Assembly (NCBI GenBank): GCA_036365455.1
Contig: JAWQUS010000002.1
Coordinates: 2,604,001 to 2,668,000 of the forward strand
DNA length: 64,000 nt
DNA from: Macrosoma leucophasiata
Taxonomy: Eukaryota; Arthropoda; Insecta; Lepidoptera; Hedylidae
Direction of reading: 5' to 3'
Shown here: piece by piece, positions 47,601 to 56,692 of the stretch
Numbering within the stretch: position 1 is the first letter of the stretch
Layout of the letters: each line of letters begins with the position of its first letter
The notes under the pieces: model-generated
Databases searched by the model: none
Seen by the model: only the letters and a program-made list of their open reading frames with translations
What the model was told of the DNA's origin: nothing
Position numbers and translations under genes: made by a program

Positions 47601-48014
47601 GCCTCAGCTCGCCCACGTCCCTTGTGTTCATCCGCCAGTATGACCATGAGCGGATGCGGCTCAGCTGCTGTGGTTCATAAGCGCTCAGCCTCAGCTATGA
47701 CTCCTCGTGCGCTGAGTGTCTGCAATGTCTTTACACCTGTCAAGTTCTTCCCCGTATCGTTCGAATTCAGCTCGCCCACTGTTGCTGACGCTCGTCAATA
47801 GTCAGCGCCAGCGATCGCTCCTCGTGCGCTGAGTTTCTTTATTGTGTTTACAATCGTGATGTTCCTCACCGTATCGTCCGGCCTCAGCTCGCCCACGTCC
47901 CTCGTGTCTCTCGCCAGTATAACCACGAGTGGGTAGCGGGTGCGCGGCGGCGGGCCCAGCTGCTGTGGTTCATCAGCGCTCAGCCTCAGCGATCGCTCCT
48001 CGTGTGCTGAATTT
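38690..48014 (-). CDS. CGRRF1: CGRRF1-like RING-finger E3 ligase, last four coding exons
   Basis: Minus-strand exons 48014-47870, 46843-46736, 45827-45677 and 38829-38690 join in frame (phases 1/0, 0, 0, 1) to about 180 residues ending ...LLNLFHYH and TAG. Order: RTRYPLVVILARDTRDVGEL, then VALISVVHIRDDQCPLPSGV and QYLKQANGHLSCLK, then QLYVSGE, then an IAP-type RING: LCCVC, LLPCRHACLCARC, DKCPICR. These match the RSRYPLV, VHIPDRTCxL, QYLLxAxG and DLKQL blocks and RING of CGRRF1 in order and spacing. The RING is split: its last CPIC pair is in the final exon, 6.8 kb away. CGRRF1 is a membrane-anchored growth-regulating ubiquitin ligase in mammals. The N-terminal membrane segment and first exons lie above 48 kb and were not found. 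The donor after 46736 (GTCAAC) is weak. Degraded copies of the 47870-48014 exon lie beside it. Confidence 0.8.
38958..39268 (+). mobile_element. SINE B, complete, with 10-bp target duplication
   Basis: Head CTCTGTAGCCTAGTGGTAGC, B box GGGTTCGATTCCCGGGTAGG, end GATTACAGGCGTGAAGTTATG. GTTTATTTTT flanks both sides (38948-38957 and 39269-39278). Lies in the last intron of the CGRRF1-like gene, opposite strand. Confidence 0.8.
39525..39935 (+). mobile_element. Retroposon 1 split by a CR1/Jockey-like LINE tail
   Basis: Retroposon 1 text runs ACAGAGACATTACAACTTAG to GCAACGCATCTGCATTTTGG (39525-39572), breaks, and resumes at about 39880 with GGTGTTTGTGTAAGTGTCTA TAGGCTGCAGTCATCACTTA. The insert (39579-39866) is the 3' end of the LINE at 12590: AGAATCAGAATCAGAATCAG followed by AAACTCATTTATTCATTTAG. 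The insert is therefore younger. Confidence 0.7.
39994..40664. mobile_element. Composite dispersed repeat bounded by ACTAATATTATAAA
   Basis: ACTAATATTATAAA at about 39994 and TTTATAATATTAGT near 40664 are inverted copies. Inside are GGAACTACTGGTCCGATTTG, a GC-rich end CGAAGCCGGGGCGGGCCGCT AG (about 40176-40197), then ACCAAATTTCATTAAAATCG and CAGACAGACAGA. Such blocks are frequent in Lepidoptera; the GC-rich end plus CTAG may be a Helitron 3' end. Confidence 0.4.
40665..41557. other. Gap; repeat-derived traces only
   Basis: 40725-40855 is a worn SINE B 3' end (GTGGCCGGAGATGTAAAAAG ... AATAACAGG). 40900-41100 is GC-richer (ACGTGCCCTCCGAAGCACGG) and resembles a recurrent lepidopteran repeat; no supported gene. 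Confidence 0.35.
41558..41757 (-). mobile_element. SINE A copy
   Basis: Minus strand: GACCCGGTTAGTCCAGCGGT head, GGATTCGATCC-type B box (GCGGATTCGATCCCCGCACC), body to GTAAGCGTATTTAAAAT. Lies in the last intron of the CGRRF1-like gene, in the same strand sense as that gene. Confidence 0.75.
41864..42156. mobile_element. hAT-type MITE, copy 3
   Basis: CATAGAGCAACACCGGGG at the left and GCCGCGTTGCACTATG at the right. Flanks ACTGAATA and ACTGAATG agree in seven of eight bases. Confidence 0.8.
42640..43306 (+). mobile_element. LINE-like 3' end, copy 1, with internal hairpin
   Basis: Homologous to 52775-53265 through GGTGGGGACTGGTCTGTTCT, GAGTTTGTTGGGTAGCGGAG and the ATTTTCTGTTTTC end after GAAATAAAAATA. 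The AATAAA close to a simple-repeat tail points to a non-LTR element 3' UTR. At 42731-42775 two 20-bp arms (GACCAGTCCCCATCATCATT and its near complement, two mismatches) form a hairpin with a 5-base loop; only the right arm exists in the other copy. Confidence 0.5.
43307..44261. other. Gap with possible Helitron-type end
   Basis: At 43874-43903 CTAGCGACCCACCCCGGCTT CGCACGG is the reverse complement of the GC-rich CTAG end near 40180. A C15 homopolymer sits at about 44126. No gene seen. Confidence 0.35.
44262..44640 (-). mobile_element. 5'-truncated RTE-like LINE, 3' end
   Basis: The minus strand encodes EDVRKRLCVNDSIG, KMKKGRLRWFGHIERM and MKVDEAREVCQNRDVWRSTL up to the VRDLA end, followed by the ATACAT-type tail. 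Very close to the 18.5-kb copy, so both are fairly young. Lies in the last intron of the CGRRF1-like gene. Confidence 0.75.
44956..45254. mobile_element. hAT-type MITE, copy 4
   Basis: CATAGAGCAACGCCGGAG and GGGCCCGTGTTGCTCTATG ends. Flanks CTAGGGAC and (after one extra A) CTAGAGAC, seven of eight alike. It lies 420 bp from the RING exon. Confidence 0.75.
45865..46155 (+). mobile_element. Retroposon 1 copy
   Basis: Near-complete: ATTTTACTGGTGGTAGAATT head to ACTACATAAAAAAAA. Lies in the intron between the RING exon and the preceding exon of the CGRRF1-like gene, just 38 bp from the acceptor side of the RING exon. Confidence 0.75.
46892..47415. mobile_element. TIR element with 40-bp perfect ends and an ORF remnant
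   Basis: AAAGCCGCATTTATATTTAT (46892) continues as an inverted match to ATAAATATAAATGCGGCTTT (ending 47415) for about 41 bp through GTTGTGTTGTGATG. TA flanks both sides depending on where the end is set. The interior contains MFFQESSDSDSDFEEELQLL then a basic KQRKRRR run (47041-47190, plus strand), the style of a transposase N-terminus. It may be an internal-deletion derivative of a PIF/Harbinger-like or similar transposon; the superfamily is not certain. Confidence 0.65.
47541..47850 (-). pseudogene. Degraded tandem copies of a CGRRF1-like exon
   Basis: The exon at 47870-48014 is repeated toward lower coordinates. Copy A (47590-47719) keeps acceptor and donor positions and ends ...RDVGELRPDDT, but has a TAG eight codons in and compensating one-base indels, with a net loss of 15 nt. 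Copy B (47753-47843) keeps both exon edges (CCGTATCGTTCGAATTCAGC and GCGATCGCTCCTCGTGCG) but lost the middle. A fourth stub, GATCGCTCCTCGTTCGCTGA, lies at 47541-47560. Each has a related intron stub (TCTTTACAATC / TCTTTACACCT / TGTTTACAATC), so the unit that multiplied included part of the intron. None can be used without a stop or a shortened domain. Confidence 0.75.
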
Positions 48015-48126
48015 CTGCAATATAGATTTTTTTTTAAATTATTTTGCTGTTTACTTAAACCGACTTATTGTCACAGATAAATAATCTGAGCAAGAGTAGT
48101 TGGAGATTAAATAAAAGATATATTAG

Positions 48127-48215
48127 GCCTCAGTAGTGGGAATGAGAACATTTTATCTGCCTCTCGTTTTCATGTAGGTCTACATGCAGTATTCACTTAC
48201 CATCAATATAAAGCT
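48127..48215 (+). repeat. Worn retroposon 1 trace
   Basis: TAGGCCTCAGTAGTGGGAAT, then TCTCGTTTTCATGTAGG and ATGCAGTATTCACTTACCAT follow the order of retroposon 1 with heavy divergence. Confidence 0.35.
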
Positions 48216-49185
48216 TAGCCCGTAGCCTTCTTTGACAATTTATTGCCTTAAAATTTATTTTTCGTACCGACATACATCACAGTATTTTTTTATTTACGAA
48301 TATTTTTAACTCAATAACTCAATTGTGTTATTCTATGTGATCTTTGCAAATGTTGCCTCTTGCACGAGTGAGGTCAACATACTTATGCTAATTTTGTTAT
48401 TACCAGTCTGAAGACGAATTGATTAAGTGGCAAATGTTACATCATACTCAATACAACCGTTAAATTTTTTTAACCCATTTGATAAATCATGACTTCATCC
48501 TACTTACAAAGTTCCTGGTCATCGAGCAAAAAAAAGACTGTCAGCCGCTTTTTGAGATCAGATCAACGATTATTAAACTCAAGGCTATGCTGAATCATTT
48601 TAATTGTAAGGGCTACGTAAGGGTTACTTTTTTAACTTCATAAAAAAATACACACCTGTATCTCCCTTCAAAATGATTTCACAGTTCATAAGGTATTTGC
48701 AATGTCCTTTCGGTTGTTGTCTTAAATATGAATTGTACATAAATGTGAACTGTATACAGTTTGCCATACAAACGCATCTCTGCTCCATCCATTACGCACG
48801 TCACCCTTGACATTACGCGTATGGTCTTGAATTCCACACGAGACAACGCTCTGTATACTGTATTTTCCATTGTTCATCGGCCACATGTTCACGGTCATCG
48901 CTGAACGTGACTCGATTTTTTTGTGTAATGAAAGTGACAAACAAACAAACAATTCAAACAGGATGTTAATACTGCACCCAGCATATAGATAATAAAACCA
49001 TAGATCTACATACAGTAGAAATTCAGAGATTGCACTCAGACTTCACCTATTTTGAATAAAAAAAATTCATAGAGTCTTACATTACATTACTTTGGGTGAC
49101 CAAAAAATGAAAAGAAAAGAATAAGTTTGACACATCACAAAAATTTGACGCCTTTAGCAACACTTGCTGGCGATTGCTTGGTTTA
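48216..49185. other. Gap above the last found CGRRF1-like exon
   Basis: Upstream exons of the CGRRF1-like gene should lie here or further right, but none could be fixed. A minus-strand frame at 48679-48870 contains RVEFKTIRVMSRV, which faintly recalls the segment after the membrane anchor in CGRRF1; splice sites are not convincing. Confidence 0.3.
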
Positions 49186-49200
49186 CCTTTGGGATAGGTG

Positions 49201-49373
49201 AAGTTCTGTCTGATGGTGGGGTCAAAAGTCTTAGGAATCGGCGTGCATGTATGAAGAGAATGATGAAGGTAGACGAGACACGAGAGGTATGTCAGGACCG
49301 GGATATCTGGCGCTCTACACTCTCTGCCTACCCCGTTAGGGACCTGGCGTGAATATTCATACACACACACACA
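49201..49373 (+). mobile_element. Short RTE-like LINE insertion with 15-bp target duplication
   Basis: Encodes SDGGVKSLRNRRACMKRMMK to the VRDLA end, then GTGAATATTCATACACACAC. CCTTTGGGATAGGTG (49186-49200) and CCTTTGGGATAAGTG (49374-49388) flank it, 14 of 15 alike. A similar uninterrupted sequence, TTTACCTTTGGGATGAGTGT, is at about 50322-50341, showing the pre-insertion state. Confidence 0.8.
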
Positions 49374-49734
49374 CCTTTGGGATAAGTGTGCTATCCCGTA
49401 TGCAGGACTATGCTTCTTCATAGTGAAATTGTGAATCGTTTATTTTCACTTGTTCTCATGGAGCCTTCAATAATCCCACAGCATGGACCAGCAGTCTCCC
49501 ACAAATAATTTAGAGGTCATTATAATCTTTTATACACGTGCAAGTTTGTGGGCCAGCTACCTAATGAAGGCAATTTAGTCACATAGGATAAAGCCCGAAT
49601 GTTTCTTCCAAAAACAAAGATGTCCTTAAATTATGATGTCCACCGTCTTTACCATCCTATTGCTGCTCCGTACGCACGTGTATATCGCTTCATGCCAAGT
49701 TCCTTGCGGTTGTTAGTACACCAAATACTAACTA

Positions 49735-50010
49735 CTAATTAGCCTATAGCCGTCCACTGCTGGACGTAAGCCTCTCCTTGAGCACGCCAACTACCCCGAT
49801 CCTGAGCAGCTCGCATCCAGCAACCGACTCCAGCCACTTTTCTTAAGTGGTTACTCCAACGCGCAACAGGTCATCCTACACTACGTTTACCTAGACGTGG
49901 TCTCCATTCAAGCACAAGTATGCTCCAGCGGCTATCAGCCCTTCTACAGACATGACTGGCCCATTGTCACTTCAACTTACTTAATCTGCGAGCTGTCGGT
50001 CACTTTAGTT
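49735..50010 (-). mobile_element. Worn LINE 3' end
   Basis: The plus strand begins AGCCTATAGCCGTCCACTGC TGG; its complement, CCAGCAGTGGACGGCTATAG, is the very common tail of lepidopteran LINEs. The upstream coding part (read minus) has several stops. Confidence 0.45.
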
Positions 50011-50854
50011 CTTTGACGGATCATTTCGTATTTTATTTGCCAAAGAAACACCCAACATAGCTCGCTTTATCGCTCCTAATAAGTCTTTCCCAAATCTCTA
50101 TACGGGCCTGCCTCCTATTTATGAAAGATATCTTCGCCCCACCCAAAAACAATGCTACCCTGTTACATCGCGAATTCCACAAAAGACAATGTGTCGCGTC
50201 CATCTTACTCATGTCTTCCATTGTACACCAAGCACCTGTATCCCAAAGTTCACGGCCAACGTGAAATTGTGCGTCGTTGTTTATCTTCGCTTTCGTGAAC
50301 ACTTCCTGGTGATTGTTTGGTTTACCTTTGGGATGAGTGTGTGAATCATCTGTTTTCTTTGTGACCTAACAGTATATTTTTCTGTATTCTGAGGATGAAC
50401 TCGGTCATATACCTAATATTATATGGATGGCGGATAAATGCATTTGTGCCATTTGTCATACAGGCAACGGGATACAGCGTAAGCGCGACGCTGGCTTGTA
50501 TATAACATCGCGACCGACTTGAAATTTGTGAAGCGTGCTGAGTACGTGTACTACTTAGGTAAAACCTATTCTGTGAGCTGACTACAATGTTTAATATGGC
50601 AATGACAAGCTGATGTTCCGTTCCGCCCACTGTGTGGCAAAGACATAAGATTTTCAATATCATCGCCCTGCGACGGTTGTTATTTTTAAACATGGAGAAT
50701 AAAAGGAAGGAGTGATAAAAGATATACCTATATAGGAACTTAAAAAAAGTGTCCGGTTGTAGCGGTCCAGCGCTACTGGTACCGCCATCTCTGACAGTGA
50801 TACTAAATCACGTTCCGTCAATATTTCTATTAACTTTGAGTTTTAAATAATTAA

Positions 50855-51709
50855 TTAAATAAATGTTATCTGTAAACATAAAATTAGGTCATTAATTATA
50901 GGTATAAATATATCCTCCCAGCCAAACTCTCTTAATTTTTGCTGAGTGGCTATAGATGTGTGAGGTCTAGCGTTATCATGATGAAACACCACACCTCTTC
51001 TGTTGATCAATTCCGGCCGCTTTCTCTCAACTTCTTGCTTTAATCTCATCAGTTGTTCGCAGTAGAGTTCAGAATCGATAGTCCTGACTGGTGGTAATAG
51101 CTCATAATGAATAATGCCCTTCCAATCCCACCACACACACAACATCACCTTATTGCGAGTTAACCCGGGTTTTGCCACAGTCTGTGAAGCCTGACCGGCC
51201 TTTGACCACGACCTTTTTCGCACTTTCTTGTCGTACGTGATCCACTTTTAATCACTAGTTATCAGCTTCTTCAAAAATGATTCGGTTTCATTACGTCGTA
51301 ATAAAGAATCACAAATGAGTACACGGTTCATTAGGTTTCTTTCAGTGAGCTCGTGAGGTACCCAAATATCGAGCTTTTTTTTGTATCCAGCTTTTTTCAA
51401 ATGCGCCAAAACTGTTTTGTGATCAATTCTCCGTTCTTCAGCTACGTCGTAACTACTGATATGTCGATCTTGCTCCACTTTTTCAAAAATGGCATCCATT
51501 TTATCCGTAATAGGGCGACCAGAGCGAGGTGCATCTTTGACATCAAAATTTCCGGATTGAAAACGCTTAAACCAAATTTGTGCTACTCTCACAGACACTG
51601 CACTAGGTCCATAAACATCGCAAATTTTTTTCGCGGCTTGCGTTTCATTTTTACCTTTTTTGTAGTAAAATTTTAAAATATATCGAATTTCTTCATTAGA
51701 TTCACTCAT
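50855..51709 (-). pseudogene. Mariner transposase, nonsense mutation and missing C-terminus
   Basis: Minus-strand frame 51709-51251 begins MSESNEEIRYILKFYYKKGK with the helix-turn-helix (AAKKICDVYGPSAVSVRVAQ), then SGRPITDK, IDHKTVLAHLKKAGY and WVPHEL: a mariner DNA-binding half. The stop TAA (51250-51248) replaces the Glu expected straight after the first catalytic Asp (ITSD-stop-KWITYD). The same frame then continues through RKRSWSKAGQ, KVMLCVWWDWKGIIHYELLP and VVFHHDNARPHT (second catalytic Asp), and mariner similarity ends after WEDIFI near 50903. The SPDLAPSDYHLF region with the third Asp is absent. Two faults, so no active enzyme. No clear mariner TIRs were found. Confidence 0.85.
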
Positions 51710-51972
51710 CTTGACAGTACGAAAAACAAATGAAAATCACACATTTGCCTAATTTGAATTTGGAATTATGTTCTTTAAAATTTTAACTTTCAATGATACC
51801 AAAACCAGCCAGATACAAATACTACAGCCAAAGAGATTTTATTACAAGTTCATACATACTATAATGCGAAAAGACTTTTTCCCCAACCTATTATTATAGT
51901 AAAGGAGTCCAAGAGATTTTTGCAGTTAATTAAGCGCGTCAGATTAAGGATATGGAGGATGGCTTGCAGCCT

Positions 51973-52033
51973 GTTGAGTACCTCTACCAAATCTGAGGGC
52001 AACTAGCCCTCAGATTTGGTAGAGGTACTCAAC
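51973..52033. repeat. Perfect 28-bp inverted repeat, 5-base loop
   Basis: The arm 51973-52000 (starts GTTGAGTACCTCTACCAAAT) is exactly complementary to 52006-52033, with AACTA as loop. The flank GCGCGTCAGATTAAGGATAT (51939) links it to the unit at 30226-30320, so it may be a foldback element end. Confidence 0.85.
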
Positions 52034-52280
52034 TTTTTTTTAAAGCTGCCACGAGCTTGTCTCAAATACAAATCGTCAGAATTCTGTATGGAAGCTTCGA
52101 TAGCGTTCATTTGACAACGCCGCTCAGTGTCTGACATGCTTCAGTACATTTCACCTCTATTTTTTTCCCATTTGCAAAAGGTCACGGCTCCATGTCACCC
52201 AGTAGAGGTGACTCATGAGATATTCTGAGAGGATGTTAAATATACCCAAAAGAAGCTTCCGTTCAAAATTCGGCGGATTT

Positions 52281-52567
52281 TTTTTATGTTATGGAAGTGA
52301 CAAACGAGCCTGCAGTTCACATTGGTGTTAAGTGATGATTGCAGCCTGTAGACCACAGACCACACAAAGACCGAGGATCAAAATGCGGATGCGTTACCAC
52401 TCCTGAGGCCTAAGGTGTTATGCCTCTGTACCGGAAATTACAGGGCTGTACATTACCACCTGACCGGAACACGATAGTGCTGAACACTACCATTTAGCGG
52501 CAAGTATATTAGGTAATGCGGTGGTGCCTACGCCCGCGAGCTCCGTCACTGGAGCTGTACCACCAGT
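52281..52567 (-). mobile_element. Retroposon 1 copy
   Basis: Near-complete; poly-A end as T run at 52279-52286, head at GAGCTGTACCACCAGT. Few changes from the consensus seen in other copies. Confidence 0.75.
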
Positions 52568-52774
52568 GGATTTGGTAGAAAGGTATAACCTCATGACGGG
52601 ATATTCAAAATTTTGAACAGTAGCCCTAAGGGCGCGGCTCTATACAGACAGCTCACATTTGGCGGAAATACTGAACAGGGCCTTTGCCTTTGGCGGCGTC
52701 GTGTGACGGGTTGCTCACTTCCCTCTAAAATGGTCGAGGAGGGCAATGGCTGTCACATGCGTCATACTCGTGAA

Positions 52775-53265
52775 CGGGTGCTGTTGGTGGGGACTGGTCT
52801 GTTCTGGTTTGCAGGGGCTACATCACATTTAGTAGATAGCAGTTTATTTGCATCTATGCTATGGACGTTGACATTATTTGATTTTTCACGATAATCTGTA
52901 CTAGATTTAAGCTTTCATTTAAAAGAGCTCTTACTGAGTTTGTTGGGTAGCGGAGTTCTTCTCAGTAGTGACTGCACTTGGAACTCTGCTAAGTGAATAA
53001 CATTGATCTTGACGAATAAGTTTTTCTTTTTCTTCATTTATTATCATTGAAGGAATTGAAAAATTTTATGATTATTATGTTTTAACCAAATAGTTTAAAT
53101 TTTAATTTTTAATTTACTATTAATATATGATTTTTCTTTACTATATGTAATGGTTATTCGCTCTAGGTAGTTTATGATTTATTGACGTTTTGAAAGTATC
53201 TGTAAAGATCTATTCGAAATAAAAATATTTTCTATTTCTATTTCTATTTCTAGGGTACAATGTGT
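52775..53265 (+). mobile_element. LINE-like 3' end, copy 2, with TTTCTA tail
   Basis: Shares GGTGGGGACTGGTCTGTTCT, GAGTTTGTTGGGTAGCGGAG and TTCTCAGTAGTGACTGCACT with 42740-43306. It ends GAAATAAAAATATTTTCTAT followed by TTCTATTTCTATTTCT, a simple-repeat tail typical of CR1/L2-like elements. Confidence 0.55.
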
Positions 53266-54320
53266 TCGTCATATGTAACCTGACGCACACGAATAAATGC
53301 AAAAATCCTTTGGTCCCCTTACTGTTAACTTAAAATTAATTTTATAGACTTTCTAAAAGCGAACTACGAGTAGGTACGCACATAGCATGTCTCAATAAAC
53401 GAATATTGCAAATTCTTGATTTCTGTAACAGATAGACAGAGTAGGTACTTATGTTTAGACTGAGTCTTTCATAATGCCACTACTTAAAGTCAAGGCTAAA
53501 AGTGTATGCAGTGTCTATCAAGTGATAGGCTAATATTAGAACAGTTTTACCGCAGCCACTGCAATCAACATATTTTTTTTCATTGATTTCTTTGTATTTT
53601 GATTTCAGATTGATTTTAATTTGTTACACAATAGCACACGTACGTAATTAGTTACCCAAAACAAGACGCATAACGTAAATAAATTAAATTTTAAATAAAA
53701 TTAATTAAAATAAAAAGTTTCGTAAACCACACCTGTCAGTAAGAAAACAAATAAAAAATCTGTTAATGTGTATCACAACATATTTTTTATAGCTACGAGA
53801 ACAGATTATAATTTATCTGAAAATTATCATGTAAGTCTGAGAAAATAGGCAACGATTAATCATCATCCTTTTATAATCCAAAATAGTTCATTATCCTTTT
53901 ATATCCCAAAACAGTGTTTTACCTGTAGATTAAAAGAAAACCTAAAAGAAGTCTTTGAAGGTATCAGAAATCTCTCAATTCAATAGTTCCCTGTGCACGG
54001 GAGTTCAAATCGCGCTTGGCCTTTTTTTTTAAATCAAAAACAACATTGCTTTTCTTCTCATTAATTAAAACTTTGTTGCATTCTCCACAGAGGCGTCAAG
54101 TGAACACAATCGATTCGTTCCGCCGCCGCACCGCAATAAAAACTACAATCAATGCCACACTCGATATTTTGCTATCAAAGAGCTTTGTGCCACTAGGAAG
54201 CATACAGAGAGAAATACAATCGCCTATAAAACACGGCGATTGTTTTCATAACAATATCCTATTATTTTTGTTCGGACCCAGTCAAAAAATTAATCTGGGT
54301 TCTGATTATTTCTTCAATGG
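53266..54320. other. Gap; no gene supported
   Basis: AT-rich. Around 54097-54230 a CAG acceptor-like site precedes an open stretch (RRQVNTIDSFRRRTAIKT...), but no family was recognised and a MITE breaks it at 54321. Confidence 0.35.
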
Positions 54321-54573
54321 CATAGAGCAACGCGGCTCACCGGTCGCGGCGGACCGGAGGGGAGTAGCCGTAGCGTGTATAACCGATGCAAACAGTGTGT
54401 CATTTTGTGCGGGGGGAAATGCGTGCGACACACACGCACACTACAAAAATCGTCTATTACTACGAAACTCACACCTTGACTTTAACAAAATACAGGTATA
54501 GGCCCATTTGGGCTTGTACTTTGACAGAGGGGAAAGCCTGCATATGGCTACTCCCCTCCGGTGTTGCTCCATG
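54321..54573. mobile_element. hAT-type MITE, copy 5 (shortened)
   Basis: CATAGAGCAACGCGGCTC at the left and CGGTGTTGCTCCATG at the right. The right TIR is internally shortened, and about 60 bp of the centre is missing. Flanking octamers do not match, so the target duplication has decayed or a flank was rearranged. Confidence 0.7.
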
Positions 54574-54600
54574 GTTAGTGTGAATAGTACCCAGCATGAT

Positions 54601-54900
54601 TTTTTTTATGAAATGAAAGTGGCAAACAAGCTTGCAGTTCACATTGATGTTAAAGGATGACTGCAGCCCATAGACACTCACACAAAGACCAGAGGTCAAA
54701 ATGCAGATGCGATACCACTTGAGACCTGAGAGCAAAGATGTTATGCCTCTGTGTCAGAAATTACAGGGCCGCACATTACCACCTGACCGGAACACGATAG
54801 TGCTGAACACTACCATGTAGCGGTAAGTAGGTATATTAGGCAATGCGGTGGTACCTACGCCCGCGGGCTGCGTCACTGGAGCTCTACCACCAGTAAAAAT
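54601..54900 (-). mobile_element. Retroposon 1 copy
   Basis: Near-complete, with a T run at 54600-54607 on plus and the head GAGCTCTACCACCAGTAAAAAT. It lies only 27 bp from MITE copy 5. Confidence 0.75.
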
Positions 54901-55133
54901 GATACCACGTGATACCAACAGCGAGTCATGGCTGTATAAATGAAAAAATCTCATTGTGTGAAATTGCTATACCATATGCACCTCGATTACTGCTCGTAGT
55001 TACTAATATTAATAACAGAACAGTGTACAATAACAACATTGATTAAATAACGATAACACAGCGTTTATGTCGAACAAGAGAAGACGCAAGATACCAAAAT
55101 TAAATGTAATAAGTAAACAATGTGCTCAACAAT

Positions 55134-55220
55134 GAATCACATCGAGTCAAGGAAGGAGACTTCGGCTTCCTTCGGGTCTGTACTTTCTGTGTTCTTTCAT
55201 AGGCTCGATGTGCATTATTT
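55134..55220. repeat. Short ACATCGA-ended element
   Basis: AATCACATCGAGTC and GGCTCGATGTGCATTATT are inverted ends like those at 55500-55723. The inside carries the complementary pair AAGGAAGGAGACTTCGG / CTTCCTTCGGGTCTG. Confidence 0.5.
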
Positions 55221-55235
55221 CTTTATGAGCACTGT

Positions 55236-55497
55236 TGTTTTTTTTTTATGTCTGAAGGTTGACCGACCTCTTATGAACATTTGCAACACCAGGGGAGTTG
55301 CCAACGTGCTGCCAATCCTGAAGGACTCTTTTGACGCCATTTTTGAAGAACCCCATATTGTAGCACCTAGGGAACACCTCAGAGGGAAGTTTGTTCCACA
55401 ATTTACACGTTCTGGGCAGGAACGAACGTGAAAACCGCACCGTTGAGCACTGCCAGGTGTCCAGTCGGTGAGGGTGGAACTTCACAGTACACAACAA
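55236..55497 (-). mobile_element. Short Jockey-like LINE 3' end
   Basis: Minus strand: KFHPHRLDTWQCSTVRFSRS and CKLWNKLPSEVFPRCYN, then GVKRVLQDWQ; poly-A as T run at 55238-55248. Same family as 15345-16080, lying between two ACATCGA elements. Confidence 0.7.
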
Positions 55498-55499
55498 TT

Positions 55500-55723
55500 A
55501 ATAATGCACATCGAGCCTACTAAAAAGAGACGATCGGCTAGTTTCGACTTCGTAGAGCGTTATCTCTGCTGCACACTGTCTAAGTAAGCACTGAGAGTCC
55601 GGTATTGGTCAAAACTTGATCAAATTGGTCGACAAACGTCATGTTGGTAAGGTGCGAAAAAGATAACGCTCTACAGACCCGAAATAAGCCGAAGTTTCGT
55701 TCCTGAGGTCGATGTGCATTATT
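55500..55723. mobile_element. MITE with perfect 15-bp ends (AATAATGCACATCGA)
   Basis: AATAATGCACATCGA at 55500-55514 and its exact complement at 55709-55723. The interior aligns with 36488-37022 minus that copy's insertion. It keeps the single GAGAC of the empty site near 55528. Confidence 0.75.
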
Positions 55724-56150
55724 TCCTGTTGGATACTGTACAATTATGATTAAGAATAATTTATTGACAAAAAAAAACATACATCTTTTTAAATATTGAC
55801 TCCATAGATTCCCGAACTAGTATTCACTGTGCTTCGAGAATCAGTGGCACAATGTATTTTAAAAAGTTAAAATACCGAATTGTTATGTGCCACGAAACAA
55901 GACTTTGAATCGTATTATCATTAGCATACAAAGCCAAAAAATAATGCAGATACGGTAATGCAAGCAGTAAATATTGAATGCATTAACCTCGATAGCCGTG
56001 AGGTTATCACAAATCGTATTCCGTTTACATATTCATATCGGTACTTATCGATATCAAAGATATTGGTAACCTTAATTTAACCTTTTTATGAATAGAAATA
56101 TATATTATTTATCTTTTTATGATATAGAAAATGATACTTTACTTATTGTT
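55724..56150. other. Gap; no gene seen
   Basis: AT-rich DNA without recognisable coding or repeat structure. Confidence 0.4.
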
Positions 56151-56156
56151 TTCGGA

Positions 56157-56447
56157 TTTTACTGGTGGTAGAGCTCCAGTGACGGAGCTCGCGGGCGTAG
56201 GCATCACCGCATTACCTTATATACTTGCCGCTAAATGGTAGTGTTCAGCACTATCGTGTTCCGGTCAGGTGGTAATGTACGGCCCTGTAATTACCGGCTC
56301 AGAGGCATATTACGTTAGGCCTCAGGAGTGGTAACGCATCTGCATTTTGACCTTGGTCTTTGTGTGGGTGTCTATAGGCTGCAGTCATCACTTAACATCA
56401 ATGTGAACTGCATGCTTATTTGCCACTTCCAAAACATAAAAAAAAAT
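56157..56447 (+). mobile_element. Retroposon 1 copy
   Basis: Complete: ATTTTACTGGTGGTAGAGCT head to AAAACATAAAAAAAAA. One of the cleanest copies. Confidence 0.8.
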
Positions 56448-56692
56448 TAGATAGGCCCCCTTATTCATAAATGTACATTAGATAAGTTTTAGCTATAGAA
56501 TGCTTTGTCTTTGTCAGTTGCATTGTCAAATGTGCAGAATAGAAAAAGACAAAGGAGAGATTAGCAACACTTTAGCTAGAGACAGTTGACATCTCCGGGC
56601 ACATTAGGTACTAATCTCCGAGTATTTCCTTTTTTTTGCTCATTCGTCCCGGGTGCCACACATGTTAGTGACAAAGCCCCTTTTCTTAAAAT

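Noticed and set aside
48679..48952. Minus-strand frame with RVEFKTIRVMSRV as an upstream CGRRF1-like exon
   Set aside because: Only a faint resemblance, and no good acceptor/donor pair in the right phase.
50033..50302. Minus-strand 89-codon ORF
   Set aside because: Overlaps worn LINE and repeat sequence; no known domain.
54097..54300. Possible exon after a CAG acceptor
   Set aside because: No recognised family, no donor of matching phase, interrupted by a MITE.
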